From positions 1,426,001-1,490,000 of the forward strand of contig NC_134825.1 in NCBI RefSeq assembly GCF_004210375.1: a stretch of 64,000 bases of DNA, written 5' to 3'. This DNA is from Tachypleus tridentatus. Lineage: Eukaryota > Arthropoda > Merostomata > Xiphosura > Limulidae. A program made the position numbers and the translations under genes. Below the pieces are notes generated by a model. It did no database searches and was not told the DNA's origin. It worked only from the letters and a program-made list of their open reading frames with translations. Shown piece after piece: positions 57,373 through 64,000 of this stretch (positions within the stretch are counted from its first letter, which is position 1; the number at the start of each line of letters is the position of its first letter).

Positions 57373-57525
57373 ACATATGCCACAAACTTTATGTAGATAT
57401 TGTATAATTTAAAAAAATAGTCATCTTTAAACTGATAAGAAATGTTATCTTCTCAAGTTTTTACTTTCAGCAGTAACTAAATGGTAGTTAATATATTCCT
57501 CGAATGTTACTGGCAACAACTGACT

Positions 57526-57531
57526 ATTAAA
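57526..57531 (+). promoter_or_regulatory. Candidate Elp4 polyadenylation signal ATTAAA
   Basis: ATTAAA lies about 155 bases after the Elp4 stop and is followed within 30 bases by a GT-rich stretch (tgttacctgtgttgtgttaa), the usual downstream element. No AATAAA is nearer. The 3' end is inferred, not observed. Confidence 0.5.
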
Positions 57532-58476
57532 GTTTTACTCCTGTTACCTGTGTTGTGTTAATGACACAACTCAGAACCAAGGCTATCTTATTTCTGTCCT
57601 TTTTTTCACATTAATTAAACTATTAACCTAAAGTGTTTTTTTTTAATTTATACAAGAGTATCTTGCATGACATTAATTTATATTATCAGTTTTCATGTTA
57701 TATTAGGTGAAATATTTGATATTAAACTAAACTAAACTAAACTAACGTGGCAGGTTCAGTTTAGAGAGAGAGAATCAAGAGTTCTCTCCAACTGGGGTGT
57801 TCAGGAACTTTGTAGTTCCTCTTCGTCCCCTTCGTGGATTGTTATTAGGATTAAGTGGTGGGTTTTTTTTTTATTATTATTATTTTAATAAATTAATTAT
57901 CGTTATTATTCTTGACTTTTGGGTGAGGAATGTCTCACTAAATGGTCTTTGGGTGGAGGCAAAGGTAGCAGTGGAAAGAAGGAAAGGTCGGACCTGTCTC
58001 AAAAAAAAAAAGTTGGGTAGATGTGAACATGAATGTAATTCATTCAAGTTCAGATCAAATCAAACGACGATTCTGGGTCTGGCAAAAGGTTGCCTGGGCT
58101 GGGAGAACTAATATTTGATATTAGTTAACTAACATGAATTTAAATAAATTTTTAAACTTTGATAATAAAACTAGATTGTGTCACCCAATTCATTAATTAA
58201 GTCACCAGGTATGGAACAAAATTATCCAACTAAAAATAAAATATTTTCTTGATATATAAACTTATTGGGTAACAACCTTCTTAATTAAAATGTGTCTAAT
58301 AAAATAAAACACCAGTGTTGGAAAATCATCTTTGAAATTCAAATCTTTATAAGCCACCTGGTGGCTCCTTGATTAACTTGAGAGATTAAGTTTAAGGCTA
58401 GATCCTTATGATTGTCACAGTGCTGATAAAAGTGCTTAAAAGCAAGTGGAACATATCTTTAATAAAAGGAAAAACT
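57532..58476. other. Elp4 downstream region
   Basis: Contains a short (actaa)n run at about 57724-57745 and a purine-rich, GC-richer patch at 57740-58110 (with a 104-codon + frame of low complexity) that I cannot assign. No gene. Confidence 0.35.
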
Positions 58477-58788
58477 TGAGTATTGAATATCCCTCTTCCA
58501 AATCTAAATAGTTATATAATGAAACAAAGTGAAGTATTGGATATCCCTCTTCCAAATCTAAATGGTTATATAATGAAACAAAGTGAAGTATTGGATATCC
58601 CTCTTCCAAATCTAAATGGTTATATAATGAAACAAAGTGAAGTATTGGATATCCCTCTTCCAAATCTAAATGGTTATATAATGAAACAAAGTGAAGTATT
58701 GGATATCCCTCTTCCAAATCTAAATGGTTATATAATGAAACAAAGTGAAGTATTGGATATCCCTCTTCCAAATTCAAATAGTTACCTA
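58477..58788. repeat. 54-bp tandem repeat, about 6 copies
   Basis: Units start with gaagtattgg at 58531, 58585, 58639, 58693 and 58747, plus a diverged first copy. The middle copies are identical. The unit length is a multiple of three and has no stop in one frame on each strand (IPLPNLNGYIMKQSEVLD on +, LEEGYPILHFVSLYNHLD on -), so open frames of over 100 codons appear on both strands. A run of about 20 A follows. Confidence 0.97.
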
Positions 58789-58810
58789 ATTAAAAAAAAA
58801 AAAAAAAAAA

Positions 58811-59380
58811 TTATATAACCCTCATCCAGTTTCAAATCCGTACCAAATAAAATACCTGAATGTCAGGTAACCAACTTCCAACTTTATATGTAGCAAATAA
58901 AATAATTTTTTTCAGTTTCATCTATGTAACGACAGAAAAGTGAAGCTACTAAAGAATTACATGAATATCTTTTGAATTAAGATATGAATTTAAAAAAGTA
59001 AACCATAAACTCTCCCTCTTTCAAATTTAAGTATTAATAGCAACACACTCTGAAGTACATGAACAAATGTAAAATAGAAATTATTATTCATGAGCTTTTA
59101 TCTTCAAATGTTTAGCTAATAAAAGCTGAAGTTGCTACTTGTTGCTTAACTTAATAGATCTACTAGAATCTTATTAAATTGTTTTGAACAAACTCATGCC
59201 TGCTGGGCTCTGACTTTGGTCATTAACTCTAAAGATGAGTACTTCTTTGGAGAATAACTTTTCTGTTATTGTGTTCAAAACTGAATACTCTTAACCATTT
59301 GGTATTATTACAGCAGATTATTAAAAAAAAAAAAAATTGGTATCATTTGGATATAAAAACAGTATGGAAATTGATTGTTG
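58811..59380. other. Unassigned intergenic sequence
   Basis: AT-rich with weak echoes of the adjacent 54-bp unit (ccctcatccagtttcaaat at 58820) suggesting an older, wider array. No gene. Confidence 0.35.
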
Positions 59381-59382
59381 CA

Positions 59383-59565
59383 CAGATGCAGCAGGTCATT
59401 ACACCAACAAGTAATCGGACATCAGTTGTTGCACAGTGAACAAGAGTTTGAATAACCACAGATGCAGTAGGGTGTTGCATCAAGTAATCAACGTTGATTG
59501 TTGCACAGTGGACAAGAGTAAATAACCACAGATGCAACAACGTGCTACATCAACAAGTAATTGGA
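59383..59565. repeat. Imperfect tandem repeat of about 70-76 bp, 2.5 copies
   Basis: Units start acagatgcagcaggt, acagatgcagtaggg and acagatgcaacaacg and share ttgttgcacagtg, acaagagt and aataacc. Unit lengths differ. Confidence 0.8.
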
Positions 59566-60480
59566 CTAAGTTCTGGGGGTCTTTATTTTATAAGAGTAAA
59601 ATGGTTTGGGTATAATTATTCTCTTTTTACATAATTCAGCTATCTTATCTTTAATTCCTGCAATATTTGCAGTCATAATGGGTGCTAAACAAATTACTGA
59701 ACTAAGGTCACCTACTCTAATGGGTCCTACACAGTTTAGCATATCTTCTGTCATTTCCATATAAGTACGTTGATCACTTGACACTGCAAGATATTAGTTG
59801 TTATTTTCTAGTTTAGTGTTAACTGTAAAGGGACATTTTATGTAATTTAAACATTTTATGTGTTGCTTTCAAAGGTATCTCTATAAACATTATTTGTGTA
59901 TCCTTTACTGTGGCTGTTTTTACATCAGCCAATCTATAATACATGTAAATCTGTTCACTATGTGTAGGAATTACAAGTGGTAAATGGGGAGATAATTCCC
60001 TTTGAGTTATGTCCAATACTTTTTCTAATTAACTTGGAGGTATAAAGTATGAACTCAACTTTGTCTGCAGCTACATACAATGCTTGTACTGACTTAGCTA
60101 ACTCAGTCCCACTATTTCCAACTGTAAATGATAATTGTTGTAAATCATTATGAATTCTAGAATTGAAAACTAACACTTCAATTCATGCCTTATGAAGCTC
60201 AGTCTGTCTTATTCTAGTATGTATGAAACTGTTAGTAATATTTACTAGAGCTCTAGGCACGCTTTTAATTTCCTGTTCATGTAATTCAAGTGTCTGGAAC
60301 GGTATCATGTCTTCTGAATTATTATTGGCTAAAATAACACGAATACTAACGATACATGATTTTTCGAACGATATTAATTATTTTCGTAATCGAACTTGCA
60401 ATCGTACATACCGCAGAAATGGTATATCCTCAACAATTATTTATTACCTCCCGATAATATAACATTTCTACCTCTAACGA
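59566..60480 (-). pseudogene. Envelope-fusion-like (errantivirus/F-type) relic
   Basis: Minus-strand frames, broken by stops and frameshifts, read in order about 60150-59990 (NDLQQLSFTVG and QALYVAADKVEF) and then about 60000-59825 (FIEIPLKATHKMFKLHKM). The phrase of type 'IPLxxxxxMFKLYK' resembles the ectodomain of F-type envelope proteins carried by insect errantiviruses and baculoviruses. The rest is too decayed to align. It is an old inactive copy. No adjacent gag or pol was found. Confidence 0.4.
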
Positions 60481-60780
60481 AAATCATACCCATCTTATTT
60501 TGTACTGATACAATACTCAAGTTCTTTCCCATTACGTTTCTGACCATTCGTTGGTAAACGTTCGAATATGTCTACTATTAATGCACTTAAGAATAATTAT
60601 CTAACAAACACATAAAATGCATATACTGCTAAAAAAAAAAGTAAAGTAACAAGTACATATTTCAGTATATTTTTGTCATAACTAAATTTATGTATGGAAA
60701 ACATATCCATTCGTCTACAAGTGTATTTTTAAGCTTGCGAATGAAGTTTGAAGCAACTCAAACGAACCTCACCTCACTCA

Positions 60781-60934
60781 AGGAGAATACAACTCAAGGT
60801 TCTCTATATAAGGTTGTTATATGAGAATATAACTCAAGGTACCTTATATAAGGTTGTTACATGAGGATACAACTCAAGGTTCCCTATACAATGTTGTTAC
60901 ATGAGAATACAACTCAAGGTACCCTATATAAGGT
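60781..60934 (+). repeat. 40-bp tandem repeat, about 4 copies
   Basis: The word aactcaaggt recurs at 60791, 60831, 60871 and 60911, exactly 40 apart, with ctatataaggttgttacatg between. Each unit contains a TATATAA word. It sits just upstream of the Tc1-like relic. Confidence 0.95.
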
Positions 60935-61028
60935 GAAACTATGCATTCCTCATTAATTCTCGAAACCAACACTGATCGTTTGCGGTTCATTTTGTTAATG
61001 TGTACCTCCATCTTATGTACACAAGCAG

Positions 61029-61446
61029 TCAGGCGCAATTTGACAGAGAACGAGGTGGCCAGAGCGGTCCAGATGATGGAGGATGGCCAGACCCAAAGGA
61101 GGGTGGCACAGCGCGTCGGCGTGTCATCAATCGATTTTGACGACGCTACCAGGAGGCGAAGTTTTATTGCCAGGTCAAGGACGTCATCGCTGCTAGCAGC
61201 CAGAGATGACTGCTACGTTGTGACTATCGCTCTACGGGATAGGCTAGCTACGGCTGGGTCACTGCGAAATTACTTTCAGCATTTCACTGAAACCCGTCCG
61301 TGTATCGACCCAAACAGTTCGCAATCGTCTGCGAGAAGGACGCCTTAGGGCTAGACGGCCTGCAAGATGCATTATTCTGACAGCGCGCACCGTGCAGCCA
61401 GGTTGGAGTTTGCTCGTCAGCACCTGGACTGGGAAAATCGTCAATA
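61029..61446 (+). pseudogene. Tc1-like transposase relic, N-terminal DNA-binding half
   Basis: The frame reads RRNLTENEVARAVQMMEDGQ followed by TQRRVAQRVGVSS, the first helix-turn-helix of Tc1-type transposases. After a frameshift come ARDDCYVVTIALRDR, then VRNRLREGRLRARRPARC in another frame and ARLEFARQHLDWEN in a third. This order is that of the paired-like DNA-binding domain into the start of the catalytic domain. The DDE region is missing. This patch is GC-richer than its surroundings. Confidence 0.8.
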
Positions 61447-61610
61447 GGCCACGTTTCGTTTAAGTTTATTTATTCTATTTGAATAATAACATGCTAGAAC
61501 AAGTACATACCGCAGATATTATTACACTAGGCTGTAGGCCAGTATTTTATAAACTAAGATGTCTGTGATCCGCGATGAAAAGAAAACCCATTTGTAGAGA
61601 AAATTATATA

Positions 61611-61733
61611 TGTAAAAACGGCTGATGTGGGTAGAGAAAGCAGTATGTAGAGGAGCAAACAACGTTTCGACCTTCTTCGGTCATCATCAGGTTCACAACC
61701 TGCTTTCTCTACACATACCAGCCGTTTTTTACA
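61611..61733 (-). mobile_element. Short Penelope-type unit with hammerhead core and inverted arms
   Basis: Inverted arms of about 33 bases (tgtaaaaacggctgatgtgg...agcag at 61611-61643 and its near-complement at 61700-61733) flank a core. On the minus strand the core reads ctgatgatgaccgaagaagg, then tcgaaacgttgtttgctcct. It is the same family as the 90-bp insertion at 41224-41313. Inverted terminal fragments at the 5' end are a known habit of Penelope insertions. Confidence 0.7.
61660..61692 (-). ncRNA. Hammerhead ribozyme-like core (CUGAUGA / GAAAC)
   Basis: On the minus strand CTGATGA (complement of 61684-61690) is followed by stem II gacc-gaagaa-ggtc (4 bp) and GAAAC (complement of 61664-61668). 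A minimal stem III and a U at the cleavage position then lead into gctcctctaca. The preceding strand (agagaaagcag...) pairs with ctgctttctct downstream, giving a long distal stem I. This is a type I arrangement with very short stem III, as described for Penelope terminal repeats. Self-cleavage is inferred, not shown. Confidence 0.6.
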
Positions 61734-61740
61734 AACATAA

Positions 61741-62819
61741 GATGTCTGTAATTTTCCCAAATAACATATAAGTGTATCTAATTCTTGAAGTTTTGTTAAA
61801 ATTTCAATAGGTGTGATACTTAGATATATTAATTATGCCTGATTAATACATATTGGGCTATAAAGACATGAGTTTTATATAAGAAATGTAAATGGAGATT
61901 TATGTTAGTTGTTCAAACACATTTATTAGAAACTAATATTCATGAAATATAATTTATCATAAAATACTAAGCTAGATGCAAAATTATCTGACATTTGATC
62001 TTTAGTCTGAACAAAGTAAAATTAAGTTACTTTTAAGATTAGCATAAGATATGTTTTCCCAGTATTTATAGACTGATTTGTCTAAACGTTTGACCGACTG
62101 CTGTATCTTAGGCAGAATTTTAGCTCATTGAGAAGTGAGAGTAAAATGATTTTGTTGTAAAGTACGATGAACTTAAGAACTGTACACTAACTTTATGTTT
62201 ATAAACTATACTAAGGATGATAACATTAGAGAACTGAAATAAACTATACTAAGGATGATAACATAGAGAACTGAAATGAACAAGTAGGAATTTACACATG
62301 TTATAGAAATGTACAAAAGTTGTATGACAGTTATGATTCATGTACAAGTTCTATCTTGTTCCATGCAGTAATTGAAAACAAAAACTATTATATTTCATCT
62401 GAGAAAAAACAAAGCATATATCTTATTATCTTTGTATAACACTGTTTCGAAACCTCAATATCTTTTGTAAGGAAAAAATCTGTTCTGAAATGCTAAATAT
62501 TTGATAAGCTAGGTTTTTTGAGTTTACAAACTAAAATTATACATGGTAAATCCTATGGAATAATATTCAGTGATCAAATATTTTGTCAACAACTTTGTAT
62601 CCTAAAACTTCGTAAAAAACAATTAACGAAATAATAAATCAGAGGATTTTGACATATCTTCATTGAATGTTCCTAAAAGTGTTTAAAACATACTAAATGT
62701 ACGTATTCATTAAAATTTGCCAAAGTCGAAAATTTATCGCTAATAACATGATGCAGTGGCAGACTATAAGCAAGTTGGTAAAATAAATATATTGTTTAAA
62801 GTTCTAGCGTGGGTTTAGT
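61741..62819. other. Unassigned intergenic sequence with a 38-bp duplication
   Basis: At about 62206-62275 a unit (aaactatactaaggatgata...gagaactgaaat) is present twice with period of about 38. The rest is AT-rich with no gene. Confidence 0.5.
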
Positions 62820-63076
62820 TTGATTTGTTTGGATTTTCGTGCAAAACTACACGAGGAATATCTGTGCAAGCCATCCTTAAATTAGGAGGAAAGGCAGCTA
62901 GTCATCACCGCTTACGCCAACTCTTGGGCTGATCTTTTGTCAATGAATAGTGAGATTGACAATCACATTTTAATGCCCCATGGATGAAAGGATGAACATA
63001 TATGGTGGGACGGGAATTCGAGCCCGCGTTCATCCGATTGTGATTTGAACACCCTAACCATCTAGCCATGCCAGGT
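62820..63076 (-). repeat. tRNA-derived SINE family 1, copy 6 (diverged)
   Basis: The minus strand starts tacctggcatggctagatgg, has a degraded B box and body (gatcagcccaagagttggcg) and a tail of caaacaaatcaaa. No clear duplication. It lies 70 bases from copy 7 in the opposite orientation. Confidence 0.8.
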
Positions 63077-63146
63077 ACTAATTCCAACATCACATAAGTA
63101 ATCAATTTATTTATGGATTTCACGAGCATGATATATCTTGTAGAGT

Positions 63147-63421
63147 GGGCCCGGCATGGCCAAGCGTCTAAAGGCGTGCGACTCGAAATCTGAGGGTCGC
63201 GGGTTCGCATCCCCGTCGCGCTAAACATGCTCGTCCTTTCAGCCGTGGGGGCCTTATAATGTGACGGTCAATCCCACTATTCGTTGGTAAAAGAGTAGCC
63301 CAAGAGTTGGCAGTGGGTGGTGATGACTAGCTGCCTTCCCTCTAGTCTTAAACTGCTAATTAGGGACGGCTAGCACAGATAGCCGTCGAGTAGCTTTGTG
63401 AGAAATTCAAAAACATAAACA
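63147..63421 (+). repeat. tRNA-derived SINE family 1, copy 7 (full length)
   Basis: Head gggcccggcatggccaagcg, B box gggttcgcatccc, complete body and aaaacataaacaa tail. A perfect 12-bp duplication atcttgtagagt flanks it at 63135-63146 and 63422-63433. Confidence 0.92.
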
Positions 63422-63433
63422 ATCTTGTAGAGT

Positions 63434-64000
63434 TTCTAAATGACAAAATGTTCTGTGATCGTATAAGATCGAATCATTTTGGAGTCAGGGATGTAGTAAG
63501 CTCAGTTTTGATAGTCTGACTAGAATCATGTCCAGAAGCTAGAGGGGTATGAAGGCATGCCACCTACTCCCAAGGAAATTTTGAAAAATGATTCCACTGA
63601 GATTGAATCTGGGTAGATATTTTAACAAAATGTATCGTGCTTTTTAAGTCTCACAATAACAGCACACAAAATATGAACTCCATTATGTAGCTACATACAT
63701 AGTTATTTAATTAACAAGAATATAAATAAAAGCTATGCACACAATGAATGAATTAAAATTTTATGTAGTCTACGAATAAAAACTCGCCAAATATCCTTAG
63801 TTTATGTTCACTGCTAACAAACGAAAATGCAACTTTATTACATAAAAAGCCTCAAATATCAAATAATTCAATATTTTCTGTGTTATGGTTTTTTTGCATG
63901 TAGACTTTAGCTTTCCTTATTACTGAAATGTACACTCACTTGTTGCAGTTGTAGCAGCTAAAACTAGAATTAGATTTAGCAATGTTACAACATCTGAGTA
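63434..64000. other. Unassigned right edge
   Basis: AT-rich; no gene or recognised repeat before the window ends. Confidence 0.3.

Noticed and set aside
57724..57745. Telomere-like repeat (actaa)n
   Set aside because: Arthropod telomeres use TTAGG; this five-base run is short and of a different sequence.
57797..58111. 104-residue gene downstream of Elp4
   Set aside because: Low-complexity frame over T- and A-runs with no family resemblance.
58436..58818. Two overlapping genes on opposite strands
   Set aside because: Both frames are produced by the same stop-free 54-bp tandem unit.

Overview
The window is animal nuclear DNA: AT-rich, intron-rich and repeat-laden. The abundant tRNA-derived SINEs resemble families I associate with chelicerates, most likely a horseshoe crab. 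That assignment is from memory and moderately confident.

One host gene is clear. Elp4 (Elongator subunit 4) lies on the + strand from its ATG at 9584 to its stop at 57372. It has eight coding exons that join in phase with GT-AG junctions to give 382 residues. The coding sequence is 1,149 nt; the other ~46.6 kb of the locus is intron. No second host gene could be supported.

Layout. 1-9580 is intergenic and holds a Ty3/gypsy reverse transcriptase relic at the left edge, a LINE 3' end, several SINEs, Penelope-type terminal fragments and a 236-bp MITE. Intron 1 holds 5' copy A of an RNase H-bearing LINE family. Intron 2 (21.8 kb) holds an antisense Penelope-like element with a hammerhead-like motif, LINE copy B, and a ~12.9-kb array of a 57-bp minisatellite (about 226 units). 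Intron 3 holds LINE copies C, D and E; D's reverse transcriptase is interrupted by a 90-bp hammerhead-like insertion with a 10-bp target duplication. Intron 4 has short tandem repeats, intron 5 has a SINE, and intron 7 has LINE copy F, the most complete at its 5' end. Downstream of Elp4 are a 54-bp tandem repeat, an env-like relic (minus strand), a 40-bp repeat, a Tc1-like transposase relic, a small Penelope/hammerhead unit and two SINEs.

Elp4 is the only working gene visible. The remaining features are mobile elements and tandem repeats that landed in or near it. All six LINE fragments are in the sense orientation of Elp4. The observations most worth following are the giant minisatellite, whose unit is an open 19-residue frame on the minus strand, and the hammerhead-like cores on Penelope-type units.
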